This document shows positions 9,191 to 19,299 of a stretch of DNA of 64,000 nt, piece by piece. The position numbers and the translations under genes are program-made. Below the pieces are notes generated by a model. The model was given only the letters and a program-made list of their open reading frames with translations. It was not told the origin of the DNA and did no database searches. Within the stretch, counting starts at the first letter, position 1, and every line of letters begins with the position of its first letter. This stretch comes from Flavobacteriales bacterium (GTDB lineage: Bacteria; Bacteroidota; Bacteroidia; Flavobacteriales_F; PHOS-HE28), in NCBI GenBank assembly GCA_016710685.1, contig JADJVC010000006.1, positions 682,001 to 746,000 of the forward strand. The letters run 5' to 3'.

Positions 9191-11770
9191 ATGGCAACGA
9201 GCAACGCGAACGACCTGGTGATAGTTGAATCACCCGCTAAGGCGAAGACCATCGAAAAATACCTCGGTCCCGGCTTCACCGTGCTCAGCAGCTTCGGCCA
9301 TGTGCGCGACTTGCCGGAGCGTGACCTGAGCGTGGATACCGAAAACGGTTTCGAGCCGAACTACATCGTTCCGGATGAAAAAAAGGGCAAACTCGCCGAG
9401 CTGCGGAAGCAGGCCAACAAAGCCAACATCGTGTGGCTGGCGACTGACGAAGACCGCGAAGGGGAGGCCATCAGCTGGCACTTGAAAGAAGCGCTTGAAC
9501 TGCCCGACAGCAAGGTGAAGCGCATCACGTTCAACGAGATCACCAAGAAGGCCGTAACCGATGCTATGGCATCACCGCGCAACATCGACATCCACCTTGT
9601 TGACGCTCAGCAGGCCCGCCGCGTGCTGGACCGCTTAGTGGGCTACGAGCTTAGCCCCGTGCTGTGGCGCAAGGTGAAGCCCAGCCTCAGCGCCGGCCGC
9701 GTGCAGAGTGTGGCCGTGCGCCTCATCGTTGACCGTGAGCGCGAGATCATCGGCTTCGATGCCAAGAGCGCATTCCGAATCACTGCGCAATTCCTTACTC
9801 CCGGCAAGGCCGCCGTGAAGGCCGACCTGCCGCAGCGCTTCGCCACCGAGGCCGAGGCAATGGAGTTCCTCAAAAGCTGCATCGGCGCGGATTTCACCGT
9901 GAAGGCCGTGGAGAAAAAGCCAGCCAAACGCACGCCGGCCGCACCGTTCACTACTTCAACGCTGCAACAGGAAGCCAGCCGCAAACTGGGCTACGGCGTG
10001 GACCGCACTATGCGCATCGCACAGGGGCTGTACGAGCAGGGGCACATTACCTACATGCGTACTGACAGCGTCAACATCAGTGAGCAGGCCATCGGCGCCG
10101 CCGTTGAGGCCATCACCGAGCAATACGGCGCACGCTACAGCAAGCCACGCCGCTTTGCCACCAAGAGCAAGGGCGCGCAAGAGGCACACGAGGCCATCCG
10201 CCCCGCCGACATGAAGGTGCGCAACGCCGGCAGCGATCGTGATGCAGAAAAATTGTACGACCTCATCTGGAAGCGCACCCTCGCCAGCCAAATGGCCGAT
10301 GCCGAGCTGGAGAAAACCGTGGTGGACATTGCTATCAGTACACGTCCCGACATGCTCCGGGCGCAAGGTGAAGTCATCACGTTCGACGGGTTCTTGAAGG
10401 TGTACCTCGAAGGCAAAGACGACGAGGACGATGCCGAACAAGAAGGCCTGCTGCCTGAAATGCGCCAAGGCGAACAGCTCGCTTTGCAGGAAATGGCCGC
10501 CACCCAACGTTATGACCGTCCAGCACCGCGCTACACGGAAGCCAGCTTGGTAAAGAAGCTCGAAGAACTCGGCATCGGCCGCCCGTCCACCTATGCGCCG
10601 ACCATCAGCACCGTGCAAAAGCGCGGCTATGTGGTGAAGGAAAACCGCGAAGGCATCCAACGCCCGTACCGCATCCTCACGTTGGCAAGTGGCAACATCA
10701 GCGACAAAACGGCCACGGAGAACACCGGCGCGGAAAAGCAAAAGCTATTCCCCACCGACATCGGCATGGTGGTGAACGATTTTCTGGTGGAGCACTTTCC
10801 CAACATCGTGGACTTCCACTTCACCGCCAAGGTGGAAGAGGAGTTTGACGTGATCGCCGAAGGCAAGGAGAATTGGCGCGAAATGATCGGCCGTTTCTAC
10901 AAGCCGTTCCACGCCACCATCGGTACTGTTGTCGAAACCGCCGACCGTGCATCCGGCTCACGTGTGTTGGGCCAGGACCCCAAGACCGGCAAGGACGTGG
11001 TGGCGCGGATCGGCCGCTTCGGGCCGATGGTGCAGATCGGCAGCGTGGACGATGAGGAAAAGCCGCGTTTCGCTTCCATCCGCAAAGATCAAAGCATCGC
11101 AACGCTCACTTTCGAAGAAGCGATGGACCTCTTCAAACTACCGCGCACATTGGGCAAGAGCGGGGAAGAGGAAGTTATCGTCGGCATCGGCCGTTTCGGG
11201 CCTTACGTGAAACTCGGCTCCACATTCGCCAGCCTTCCCAAGGAAGACGACCCCATCACCATCGAACTGCCACGCGCTATCGAGCTGATCGACCTGAAGA
11301 AGGCCGCCAGCAAAACGCGCGAACTCGGTGAATACGAAGGCGGCATGCTGGAAGTGGGCCGTGGCCGCTTCGGGCCGTTCGTGCGCCAAGGAAAAGTGTA
11401 CGCCAACATCCCCAAGGGAGAAGAACCGGAGGCGGTGACGCTGGAACGCGGCATTGAATTGATCAAGGCCAAGTTGGAAGGTGCCCGTGCGAAAGTCCTG
11501 AAGGAATTCGACGGCTCGGAGATCCAAGTGTTGGCGGGCCGCTACGGCCCCTACATCACCGACGGAAACAAAAACGCCAACGTGCCGAAAGGGAAGGAGG
11601 CCGCGGACGTTACATTGGACGAAGCCGTGAAGTTGCTCGCCGATGCGCCGGAGCGCAAGGGCAAGAAGAAGGCTGCACCGAAGAAGGCCGCTGCTAAAAA
11701 AGCCGCGCCCAAGAAGAAGGCAGCGAAGAAGAAAGCGGCTCCGAAGAAAAAGGCTGCGACGAAAAAGTAG
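9191..11770 (+). CDS. topA: DNA topoisomerase I
   Basis: 859 residues from ATG 9191 (MATSNANDLVIVESPAKAK). Toprim domain at the N-terminus (VIVESPAKAKTIEKYLG, ATDEDREGEAISWHL), then the type IA core with catalytic Tyr288 in ITYMRTDS. Instead of four-Cys zinc fingers, the C-terminal third has repeated GRFGPFV/GRYGPYI-type topoisomerase repeats (about residues 600-800), followed by a Lys/Ala-rich tail of about 45 residues like histone H1 tails. It relaxes negative supercoils. It is the first gene of the topA - ureohydrolase-like - porP - gldKLMN series. It ends with TAG, showing that amber is a real stop here. Confidence 0.96.
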   Translation: MATSNANDLVIVESPAKAKTIEKYLGPGFTVLSSFGHVRDLPERDLSVDTENGFEPNYIVPDEKKGKLAELRKQANKANIVWLATDEDREGEAISWHLKEALELPDSKVKRITFNEITKKAVTDAMASPRNIDIHLVDAQQARRVLDRLVGYELSPVLWRKVKPSLSAGRVQSVAVRLIVDREREIIGFDAKSAFRITAQFLTPGKAAVKADLPQRFATEAEAMEFLKSCIGADFTVKAVEKKPAKRTPAAPFTTSTLQQEASRKLGYGVDRTMRIAQGLYEQGHITYMRTDSVNISEQAIGAAVEAITEQYGARYSKPRRFATKSKGAQEAHEAIRPADMKVRNAGSDRDAEKLYDLIWKRTLASQMADAELEKTVVDIAISTRPDMLRAQGEVITFDGFLKVYLEGKDDEDDAEQEGLLPEMRQGEQLALQEMAATQRYDRPAPRYTEASLVKKLEELGIGRPSTYAPTISTVQKRGYVVKENREGIQRPYRILTLASGNISDKTATENTGAEKQKLFPTDIGMVVNDFLVEHFPNIVDFHFTAKVEEEFDVIAEGKENWREMIGRFYKPFHATIGTVVETADRASGSRVLGQDPKTGKDVVARIGRFGPMVQIGSVDDEEKPRFASIRKDQSIATLTFEEAMDLFKLPRTLGKSGEEEVIVGIGRFGPYVKLGSTFASLPKEDDPITIELPRAIELIDLKKAASKTRELGEYEGGMLEVGRGRFGPFVRQGKVYANIPKGEEPEAVTLERGIELIKAKLEGARAKVLKEFDGSEIQVLAGRYGPYITDGNKNANVPKGKEAADVTLDEAVKLLADAPERKGKKKAAPKKAAAKKAAPKKKAAKKKAAPKKKAATKK

Positions 11771-12005
11771 CAGAACTGTTGTTCCGAATTGTTGCGCCGG
11801 ATCCGCTTTGCGAGACCCGGAGTGGGAGTCGGCAAGCCACAACGCTCAATCTCGCTCCGGGGTCTCCCGCCATTCGGCGCAGACCCGGAGTTCTCGACTT
11901 TTCTTTTCGATCAACACCCCGTTGTGCGCATTTGCCGCTGGCCGGATCCCGCGCCGGGCAAGGCTTCGGCGATCTTCGTCCCCGTCCAATCGACGAGCCA
12001 CACGC

Positions 12006-13175
12006 ATGGAAAGCAGCATCTACTTCACGCCCTCGGAACAATTCGGGGGTACACGCCCGGAGTGGTCCGCCAACACCATAGGTGATAGCTGCCTGTTCCA
12101 TGGGCCGAAGGGCATGCCCGACCTGGAAGGGGTGAAAGTGGCCATCCTCGGGGTGATCGATGATCCCGGCCACGCCAAGCCCCGCGGCTGTGTGGATGCT
12201 CCCGATGCTGTTCGCGAACAGCTCTATCAACTCCACATGCCGGCTAACCCGTTCGGCATTGCCGATCTGGGCGACCTACACCCTGGCCATACCGCCGAAG
12301 ACACGCGCCACGCGTTGGCCGAGACCATCGCGGAGCTGGTACGCATGAACATTGTGCCCATGATCATCGGCGGAGGACAGGCGCACACCTTCACGCAGTA
12401 CTTGGCCTACGAAAAGCTGGAGCGTACCGCCAACTTGGCCTGCATTGACAGTAAGTTCGATCTGGGCGAACCCGGCCAAGGGCTGGCCGAGACCAGCTAC
12501 CTCAGCCACATCGTGATGCGGCAGCCCAACTACCTCTTCAACTACAGCAACCTTGGCTTTCAAACATATTTGGTGGACCAGCCCGGGATAGAATTGTTGG
12601 ACAAATTATTTTTCGATGCACACCGCTTGGGCGAACTGCGAGCGAACCTCTCCGAGGCTGAACCCGTGCTGCGTAACGCCGATACGGTAAGTGTGGACAT
12701 GAGCTGCATCCGCCGCAGCGACGCCCCCGGCACCACGCGCCCCGGCCCCAACGGCTTCCATGGTGAAGAAGTGTGCCAGATCATGCGCTACGCCGGAATA
12801 AGCGAAAAGGTCACTTCCATCGGCCTGTACGAAATGGACCCGTGGCGCGATCAGGACAAGGCCACTGCACAGCTCGCGGCGCAAATGCTCTGGTGTTTCC
12901 TGGACGGATTCGGAAGCCGCACTAACGACCTGCCATGGATGGACCGCAAGCGTTTCACCCGCTTCCACGTTCCCATCAAGGGCCATGAACAGGAAATGGT
13001 GTTCTATAAAAGCACGGTAAGCGACCGTTGGTGGATGGATGTTCCATACCGTGCCGAGCAAGAAGCCCGCTTCGAAAGACATCATTTGGTGCCTTGTGCC
13101 TATAGCGATTACATGGCCGCTTGCCGCGAAGAGGTACCGGACAGATGGTGGCGCACTTTCCAGAAATTAGTTTGA
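12006..13175 (+). CDS. Degenerate ureohydrolase (formimidoylglutamase-like)
   Basis: 389 residues from ATG 12006. The overall fold markers of the arginase/formiminoglutamase family are present (VKVAILGVIDDPGH, MNIVPMIIGGG, NLACID, SVDMSCIRRSD). However, three of the six usual manganese ligands are replaced: GGGH becomes GGGQ (Gln125), DxHxD becomes D148-S-K150-F-D152, and the DxD pair becomes D231-M-S233. A homologous protein is encoded beside gliding genes in other Bacteroidota, as far as I recall, so the loss is probably a family trait and not local decay. It is unlikely to be a normal hydrolase, and its role near porP/gldK is unknown. The C-terminus (DRWWMDVPY, PDRWWRTFQK) is Trp-rich. Confidence 0.8.
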   Translation: MESSIYFTPSEQFGGTRPEWSANTIGDSCLFHGPKGMPDLEGVKVAILGVIDDPGHAKPRGCVDAPDAVREQLYQLHMPANPFGIADLGDLHPGHTAEDTRHALAETIAELVRMNIVPMIIGGGQAHTFTQYLAYEKLERTANLACIDSKFDLGEPGQGLAETSYLSHIVMRQPNYLFNYSNLGFQTYLVDQPGIELLDKLFFDAHRLGELRANLSEAEPVLRNADTVSVDMSCIRRSDAPGTTRPGPNGFHGEEVCQIMRYAGISEKVTSIGLYEMDPWRDQDKATAQLAAQMLWCFLDGFGSRTNDLPWMDRKRFTRFHVPIKGHEQEMVFYKSTVSDRWWMDVPYRAEQEARFERHHLVPCAYSDYMAACREEVPDRWWRTFQKLV

Positions 13176-13301
13176 GAAAAAGTCGACCCTTAGCAAAAGA
13201 AATATCGGGCCATTGGGTTTTTTGCTATTTTGGCGGCGTCAACGCGTGGTGCTCCTGCCCGGCAAAATGCCTGAAAGCCGCGCCAAACAAGAAAAAATCG
13301 A

Positions 13302-14237
13302 ATGAGGGGGATAATTACTGCGGTAGCGTGCGCGGCTTTGGTCGGATCGATCTACGGTCAACAGGACCCGCAATTCAGCCAGTACATGTTCGACCGTTTG
13401 TCGGTGAATCCTGGCGTTGCCGGCAGCAGCGGCAACATCTGTGCCACGGCACTGCTCCGCCAGCAATGGACCGGGTTTGAGGGCGCACCGAAGACCGGCT
13501 TGATCAACCTTCAGGGTCCGATCTCCAAGATCAACAGCGGCATAGGCCTTTCCGTATACTTCGATAAGCTCGGTCAGGAAAGCAGCACAATTGCACGTCT
13601 GCACTACGCATATCACTTCAAGGTTGGCAGCCAGAGCACATTGAGCGCTGGCGTGTACGTTGGCATGACCAACCGCGGGCTCGAGGGCAAGTGGATCGCC
13701 ATCGACGACGTGGCCACCGACAATTCCATCGCCGCAGGCAGCAGCAGCGCCACCGGATTCGACATGGGAGCAGGTCTTTACTACAAGTCGCCCAACCTCT
13801 GGCTCGGCGTTTCCAGCACCCAGTTGCCACAAACCGAATTGAAGGACGTGAACATCCAGAACGTCCGCCACTACTACGTACAGGCCGGATACAACTGGGC
13901 ACTTGGCGGCAACAAGAAATACACCCTGCAACCCGGCTTGTTGCTGAAGAGCGATGCAACGTCCACGCAAATTGACATCGGCGCGCTCTTCCTCTATGAT
14001 GAAACCGTATGGGTAGGTGCCAGCTACCGCACCGAGGATGCCATTGCCCCCATGATCGGTTACCAATACAAATTCCCCAAGGGAGACAGCATGCTGCGCA
14101 TTGGATACAGCTATGACGTCACCACATCAGACCTGAAGAACTACAGCACTGGCAGCCATGAAATCATGCTGAACTATTGCTTCATGATCGTTAAACCCGT
14201 CGTCAACGAGATCTACCACCACCCCCGTTTCCTGTAA
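13302..14237 (+). CDS. PorP/SprF family type IX secretion outer-membrane protein
   Basis: 311 residues with a signal peptide ending near SIYGQ. It then shows the family hallmark QDPQFSQYMFDRLSVNPGVAGSS (quoted in part) and a beta-barrel with repeated amphipathic strands to FPKGDSMLRIGYSYD near the C-terminus. PorP/SprF proteins are OmpA-fold-like barrels that work with GldK/GldN and the attachment of T9SS substrates. The gene directly precedes gldK on the same strand. A possible imperfect -7 element (TATTTTGG near 13226) lies upstream. Confidence 0.9.
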   Translation: MRGIITAVACAALVGSIYGQQDPQFSQYMFDRLSVNPGVAGSSGNICATALLRQQWTGFEGAPKTGLINLQGPISKINSGIGLSVYFDKLGQESSTIARLHYAYHFKVGSQSTLSAGVYVGMTNRGLEGKWIAIDDVATDNSIAAGSSSATGFDMGAGLYYKSPNLWLGVSSTQLPQTELKDVNIQNVRHYYVQAGYNWALGGNKKYTLQPGLLLKSDATSTQIDIGALFLYDETVWVGASYRTEDAIAPMIGYQYKFPKGDSMLRIGYSYDVTTSDLKNYSTGSHEIMLNYCFMIVKPVVNEIYHHPRFL

Positions 14238-14362
14238 GCTGCGCAACAATTAGGACCAGATCACCGTATTATGACCGTCCAGCGGCGACCCGGCAACTCG
14301 GGAAGCCACAAAGGAACCCTGCAAGGAACCTGGACGACCAGATCGGTAAAACAAGGAAGAAC

Positions 14363-15715
14363 ATGGAACATCGTCCCATAGTCTATCTCTGCGCTATTGC
14401 GCTTTTGGCCAGCTGTGGCCAAGGCGGCCAAGGGCAGTTGATCGGATCACAGGGGAGACCCTCGTGGTATGAGGTTGACCCTTACGGGATGAATTACATC
14501 CCCTTGGGCAGCTACACCATGGGTCCCAGCGACCAGGACGCTCCATACGCCCAAGTTGCCAAGAGCAAGACCGTCTCCATCCAGGCCTTCTACATGGACC
14601 AGACGGAGATCAGCAACAACGAGTATCGCCAGTTCGTGGATTACGTTGTGGACAGCACCGCCAAGCGTATTCTCGGTGACGAAGACATCGGAGAACATGT
14701 GATCTCAGAGGACGAGTTCGGTGAAGAGATCGATCCACCGATAATCAATTGGAAGGAGCGTATTGATTGGGGCGGTGAAGAAGAGCGTGAAGCATTGGCA
14801 GACCTGTATTACCCGGAAAGCGAGCGGTTCTATCGCCGTAAGGAGATCGACACGCGCAAATTCATGTTCGAGTACTACTGGATCGACCTGAAAGAAGCAG
14901 CGCGCAAGAGCGGCAAGGACTTGGACCTCAGCTACACGGACGTGAAGGGCGGCAACAACGCCATCCGCAGCCACAGCGATCGCAGCAAGTTCATCATCAA
15001 GGAAGTGATCAACGTTTACCCCGATACGTTGACCTGGGTGCACGACTTCACCTACGCCTATAATGAGCCGATGACGGAGAACTATTTCTGGCACCCGGCC
15101 TACGACGACTATCCTGTGGTGGGCGTTACCTGGAGCCAGGCGAAAGCTTTCAACGTGTGGCGTACGCAGAACATGATGAATGCTTGGCTGCAAAGCGAAG
15201 GTGAGGCTTTCATCAACCATTATCGCCTGCCCACGGAAGCAGAATGGGAATATGCCGCACGCGGCGGGCTGGACCTGTCCCCCTTCCCATGGGGCGGACC
15301 GTACATCCGTAACCGCAGCGGTTGCTTTTTGGCCAACTTCAAACCCCTCAACGGCAACTACACCGATGACGGCGGCTTCCATACCGTGCCAGTGGACAGC
15401 TACTCCGCCAACGACTATGGCTTGTACAACATGAGCGGCAACGCCGCCGAGTGGACCAGCACGGCGTTCGATGAGAGCGTGTACGATTTCGACCACGACA
15501 TGAACCCCGAGTATTCTTACGACGCCTTAGCCAACGATCCTCCTTCTATGAAGCGGAAAGTGGTGCGTGGCGGCTCGTTCAAGGACGTGGGCCTCTACCT
15601 CCAGACCGGTACCCGTGCCTATGAGTACCAGGATACCGCAAAATGCTACATCGGCTTCCGCAGTGCCCTAACCTATTTGGGGCGCGGCAAGGCAGTGAAC
15701 GCCGAAGAACTTTGA
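14363..15715 (+). CDS. gldK: Gliding motility / T9SS lipoprotein GldK
   Basis: 450 residues with a lipoprotein signal (ALLAS-C). The body is a formylglycine-generating-enzyme-like (SUMF1) fold: MNYIPLGSYTMGPSDQD, YMDQTEISNNEYRQF, PVVGVTWSQAKAF, LPTEAEWEYAARGG, VVRGGSF and CYIGFRS. In GldK this fold is structural: with GldN it makes the periplasmic ring of the type IX secretion system under the outer membrane. It is followed by gldL after 48 bp and is part of the conserved gldKLMN unit. An AGGAAG purine stretch precedes the ATG. Confidence 0.95.
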   Translation: MEHRPIVYLCAIALLASCGQGGQGQLIGSQGRPSWYEVDPYGMNYIPLGSYTMGPSDQDAPYAQVAKSKTVSIQAFYMDQTEISNNEYRQFVDYVVDSTAKRILGDEDIGEHVISEDEFGEEIDPPIINWKERIDWGGEEEREALADLYYPESERFYRRKEIDTRKFMFEYYWIDLKEAARKSGKDLDLSYTDVKGGNNAIRSHSDRSKFIIKEVINVYPDTLTWVHDFTYAYNEPMTENYFWHPAYDDYPVVGVTWSQAKAFNVWRTQNMMNAWLQSEGEAFINHYRLPTEAEWEYAARGGLDLSPFPWGGPYIRNRSGCFLANFKPLNGNYTDDGGFHTVPVDSYSANDYGLYNMSGNAAEWTSTAFDESVYDFDHDMNPEYSYDALANDPPSMKRKVVRGGSFKDVGLYLQTGTRAYEYQDTAKCYIGFRSALTYLGRGKAVNAEEL

Positions 15716-15763
15716 GAATAGCTCCCCCGAAACCAGGATTAACCAAAAGCAAGGAACCACAAC

Positions 15764-16552
15764 ATGAAACCAGGCAGCAAAACGTGGAAGAAATTCATGG
15801 CGAAATTGTACGGATTGGGTGCCGCGGTGGTGCTCGTCGGTGCACTCTTCAAGATCCAGCACTGGCCCATGGCCGACTTTTTCCTCATCATCGGTCTCAG
15901 TACGGAAGCGGTCATCTTTGCATTCTCCGCGTTTGAACCTTTACATGAAGAACCCGATTGGAGCTTGGTATACCCCGAGTTGGCTACAGCCGAGCACGCT
16001 TTGGGAGAAGACTTCAAAAAGGACGACCAGCGTTCGATCACTGAGCAACTGGACAACATGCTGGAAAGCGCCAAGATCGAGCCTGAGCTCATCGAAAGCC
16101 TCGGCATGGGCATGCGCAGCCTGAGCGACCAAGCCCGTCAAATGGGTGAGATCACCGGGGCCGCTGCCGCCACAAGCGAATACGCCGAAAGCCTTAAAGG
16201 GGCTTCCAGCAAGGTGAGCCAACTGAGCGACAGCTATGCGAAAGCCAGCGAAAGCCTCGTGGGCCTTACCGAGAACGTGGATGCAGGCCGTAGTGCCGGC
16301 GAAAGCCTCGGCCGTATGAGCAAGAACCTCGGCGACCTTAACGAAATGTACGAGCTGCAACTCCGCACAAGCCGCGAGAAGATGGAGGCCGCGAACACGA
16401 TGTTCGCTGGCATGGGCGAAATGCTCACCCACCTCCGCGACAGCGTGGACGACACCAAGCGCTACAAGGAGAATATCTCCGAGCTTAGCACCAACTTGGC
16501 GAAGCTCAACACGGTTTACGGCAACATGCTTAACGCCATGACCGTTCGTTGA
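15764..16552 (+). CDS. gldL: T9SS motor subunit GldL
   Basis: 262 residues. Two N-terminal membrane helices (about 16-30 and 36-56) are followed by a cytoplasmic coiled-coil region rich in Ala, Glu and Ser. Glu48 in the second helix (IIGLSTEAVIF) corresponds to the membrane glutamate shown in other species to be needed for proton flow through the GldLM motor. GldL and GldM together convert proton-motive force into rotation that drives gliding and secretion. Located between gldK and gldM. Confidence 0.95.
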   Translation: MKPGSKTWKKFMAKLYGLGAAVVLVGALFKIQHWPMADFFLIIGLSTEAVIFAFSAFEPLHEEPDWSLVYPELATAEHALGEDFKKDDQRSITEQLDNMLESAKIEPELIESLGMGMRSLSDQARQMGEITGAAAATSEYAESLKGASSKVSQLSDSYAKASESLVGLTENVDAGRSAGESLGRMSKNLGDLNEMYELQLRTSREKMEAANTMFAGMGEMLTHLRDSVDDTKRYKENISELSTNLAKLNTVYGNMLNAMTVR

Positions 16553-16606
16553 ACGGCACCGGCAGCAAGCAACGTTTCATACTAACGACCAAAACCAGAG
16601 CCCAAC

Positions 16607-18262
16607 ATGGCAGGTGGTAATCTGTCCCCGAGACAGAAGATGATCAACTTGATGTACTTGGTACTGACGGCGCTTTTGGCGCTTAACGTTTCCAAGGAGA
16701 TCCTCGACAGCTTCATCATCGTGAACGAAGGCTTGGAAAATACCAAGTCCACGTTCAAGGACAAGATGGACGCGACCTATGCTCAGTTCGGTGGCTTGGC
16801 CGCAGAGAACGAAGCGAAATACGGTGCGGCTTGGAAGGATGCCCAACAAGTGCAGGCATTGGCCTCGAAGCTTGTTTCCCATATCGACACGCTGAAGGGC
16901 ATGTTGATCTCCAAGACGGACGGAGTGCCATTGGAATCCGTGCTGGGCATGGCCAACGGCGTCGACACCGTCCTGAACTTGGAGTTCGTTAACAGCAAGG
17001 ACAACAACACGCACATCACCGAAATGATGGTGGGTTCGGAGCCCGCAAAACCCAAAGAAGGACCGTACACCGCCAAAGAACTGCGCGGCATGCTGGAAAG
17101 CTTCAGGGATAAGGTGAAAGAAGCAGCCAAGGGAAATCCCAAGTTGCAAGCTAGCGCTGACCGAATGTTCGATTTTGAAGACCGGAGAGATGCCAGTGGA
17201 ACCTTGAACAACTGGAGTTCCATGAACTTCTACCACGTGCCCGTGGTGGCTGGTATCACCACGCTATCGAAGATCCAAACTGACATCCGGACCATGGAGA
17301 GCGAATTGGTAGGAGGCATGATGTCCGGGGTGGAATCGAAGACGTTCAAGTTCAATACGCTGGAAGCCATCGTGAAGCCCCAAAGCAGCTATGTCACCTC
17401 AGGAGGAACGTACCGTGCGAGCATTTTCCTTGGTGCGTATGACAACCAGAACGCGCCGGAAGTGTACATCTGTTTGCCCGGTGCACGTGTGGATACCACA
17501 GTAAACCCGCCAGTGATCGTAGGAGATTCCAAGAAACTCGACATGGATGGCGCAAAGGCCATACTGGAGGAACCCGCGACAGGTGCAGGTCTGAAGACCG
17601 TTACCGGTATCATCAAGTTCAAGCCTGTAGGTGGCGAACTTCAGACCCAGCCGTTCAAAACGGAATACGAAGTGGCTGCACCCAGTTTGGTGGTTAGTCC
17701 AACAAAAATGAACGTGTTCTATCGTGGCGTGGAAAACCCCGTGAGCATCAGCGTAGCGGGTTATAGCGCCACGAATATTGCACCCAGCATGAGCAACGGT
17801 ACGCTTTCCCGTGCTAAGGACGGCTACGTTGTAAAGCCCGGACCTGGGCCAACGGCCACTGTGAGCGTTTCCGTAACCAACCCGGACGGCACCAAAAAAA
17901 GCATGGCCGGCGTTGAGTTCCGCGTGAAAGCGGTGCCCAATCCCACGCCGTATTTCGCAGGAAAGGGCGTGAACGATGCCACGGTGAAAAAGACCGAATT
18001 GACTGCTGCGCAGGGTGTAATTGCCAAAATGGAGAACTTCGAGTTCGACCTCCGTTTCGATGTGGTAAGCTATACTGTGACCACGACCATTGCCGGAAAC
18101 GTACTAGAAAAGCCCTGCTCCGGCCCCGCTCTTAGTGGCGATGCCAAAGCCGTGCTTGAAAAAGTGAAGTCCGGCCAGAAAGTCTTCATTGAGAACATCA
18201 AGGCCCGTGGCCCGGACGGTTCCGTCCGTAACCTCGGCGCCCTTTCGTTCAAGGTGATCTGA
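16607..18262 (+). CDS. gldM: T9SS motor subunit GldM
   Basis: 551 residues with a single N-terminal membrane helix (about 12-32, INLMYLVLTALLALNV) and a large periplasmic part of consecutive beta-rich domains. Arg9 just before the helix is the residue proposed to pair with the GldL glutamate. Conserved start MAGGxLSPRQKMINLMY. The C-terminal domain is expected to contact the GldK/GldN ring. Spacing to gldL is 54 bp and to gldN 20 bp, consistent with one operon. Confidence 0.95.
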   Translation: MAGGNLSPRQKMINLMYLVLTALLALNVSKEILDSFIIVNEGLENTKSTFKDKMDATYAQFGGLAAENEAKYGAAWKDAQQVQALASKLVSHIDTLKGMLISKTDGVPLESVLGMANGVDTVLNLEFVNSKDNNTHITEMMVGSEPAKPKEGPYTAKELRGMLESFRDKVKEAAKGNPKLQASADRMFDFEDRRDASGTLNNWSSMNFYHVPVVAGITTLSKIQTDIRTMESELVGGMMSGVESKTFKFNTLEAIVKPQSSYVTSGGTYRASIFLGAYDNQNAPEVYICLPGARVDTTVNPPVIVGDSKKLDMDGAKAILEEPATGAGLKTVTGIIKFKPVGGELQTQPFKTEYEVAAPSLVVSPTKMNVFYRGVENPVSISVAGYSATNIAPSMSNGTLSRAKDGYVVKPGPGPTATVSVSVTNPDGTKKSMAGVEFRVKAVPNPTPYFAGKGVNDATVKKTELTAAQGVIAKMENFEFDLRFDVVSYTVTTTIAGNVLEKPCSGPALSGDAKAVLEKVKSGQKVFIENIKARGPDGSVRNLGALSFKVI

Positions 18263-18282
18263 ACCAACTGAAACTGCAACTG

Positions 18283-19140
18283 ATGAGCACCACGAAAAAC
18301 CTTCTGTACGGCACGTTGCTCGCCTTGAGCATCGCCCCAAGCGGCGCGGTGCAGGCCCAAACCGTTTTGGACGGGGCTTACATCAAGGAGCACACCAAAA
18401 CCCAACGCGTCGTGCCTTACCCGTACATCCGGGAGGCCGACGTGATGTGGTACCGACGCGTATGGCGTGAGATCGATCTGCGGGAAAAGATCAACCTGCC
18501 GTTGTACTACCCGACCGAACCGATTCAAGACCGCAAGAGTTTGTTCGACGTGATCAAACAAGGCATCTTGGAGGACGGCAGCATCACCGCTTACGATCCC
18601 GGGCCGATCGGTCTGGATGATGAATTCACCAAGCCCATGTTGCCTACCGAGGTAAAGGCGCTGCTGACGAAGACGGACACGACCCAAACGGAGAACATTT
18701 ACACCGGGGCCATGGACACTGTGATCACCAACAACGAGGTGACCAGCGAAAAGGTGAAAAAATACGTGATCAAGGAGGACTGGGTGTTTGATCGCCAGCG
18801 TTCCGTTATGGACATCCGTATCATCGGCATTTGCCCCATGCGCCAAGTGATCGGTGACGACGGAGAGCCGCGCGGATTCTCCAAAATGTTCTGGCTCTAC
18901 TTTCCGGAGCTGCGCTACGTGCTGGTGAACTGGGATGTGTATAACCGCGAAAACGATGCTGAGCGCCGCTCGTTCGATCACGTGTTCTGGACCCGTGAGT
19001 TCAATAGCACCATCACCAAGGTGAGCAACGTTTACGATCGCAACATCTCCCAGTACAAAACCGGTATCGATGCATTGCTGCAAGGGGAGGAGATCAAAGC
19101 AGACCTCTTCGACTTCGAGCACGACCTCTGGAACTTCTGA
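18283..19140 (+). CDS. gldN: T9SS ring protein GldN
   Basis: 285 residues. Signal peptide to about residue 25 (AVQAQ), then the GldN/PorN family body: READVMWYRRVWREIDLREK, INLPLYYPTEP, VMDIRIIGICPM and FWLYFPELRYVL. GldN is the periplasmic partner of GldK. It is the last gene of the gldKLMN unit and is followed by a strong hairpin at 19164-19187. Confidence 0.95.
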   Translation: MSTTKNLLYGTLLALSIAPSGAVQAQTVLDGAYIKEHTKTQRVVPYPYIREADVMWYRRVWREIDLREKINLPLYYPTEPIQDRKSLFDVIKQGILEDGSITAYDPGPIGLDDEFTKPMLPTEVKALLTKTDTTQTENIYTGAMDTVITNNEVTSEKVKKYVIKEDWVFDRQRSVMDIRIIGICPMRQVIGDDGEPRGFSKMFWLYFPELRYVLVNWDVYNRENDAERRSFDHVFWTREFNSTITKVSNVYDRNISQYKTGIDALLQGEEIKADLFDFEHDLWNF

Positions 19141-19163
19141 GAAAGCAGCTCTATTCTGCTTTG

Positions 19164-19187
19164 AAGGCCCTGCATTTGCAGGGCCTT
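19164..19187 (+). terminator. Terminator of the gldKLMN operon
   Basis: A perfect ten-base-pair stem, AAGGCCCTGC / GCAGGGCCTT, with ATTT loop, 24 bp after the gldN stop. The tail is short (TTCTG). Confidence 0.75.
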
Positions 19188-19299
19188 CTGCATGCTATGC
19201 GGGCCTTCCCTCATACAGCGAAACCCTGGCCGCAGGTTTAAGTGGATATGGCAAAGCCCTTGCCCAGACTGCCCATCAGCTAATTTATCCTGATACACG

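Noticed and set aside
11643..12005. N-terminal extension of the ureohydrolase-like gene overlapping topA
   Set aside because: The extra 121 residues are Arg-rich, arise from the out-of-frame reading of the topA Lys/Ala tail, and have no family similarity; ATG 12006 fits the family start.
13200..13240. Promoter for porP at TATTTTGG
   Set aside because: It fits the -7 pattern poorly (TTGG in place of TTTG), and porP may be transcribed from upstream; not listed as a feature.
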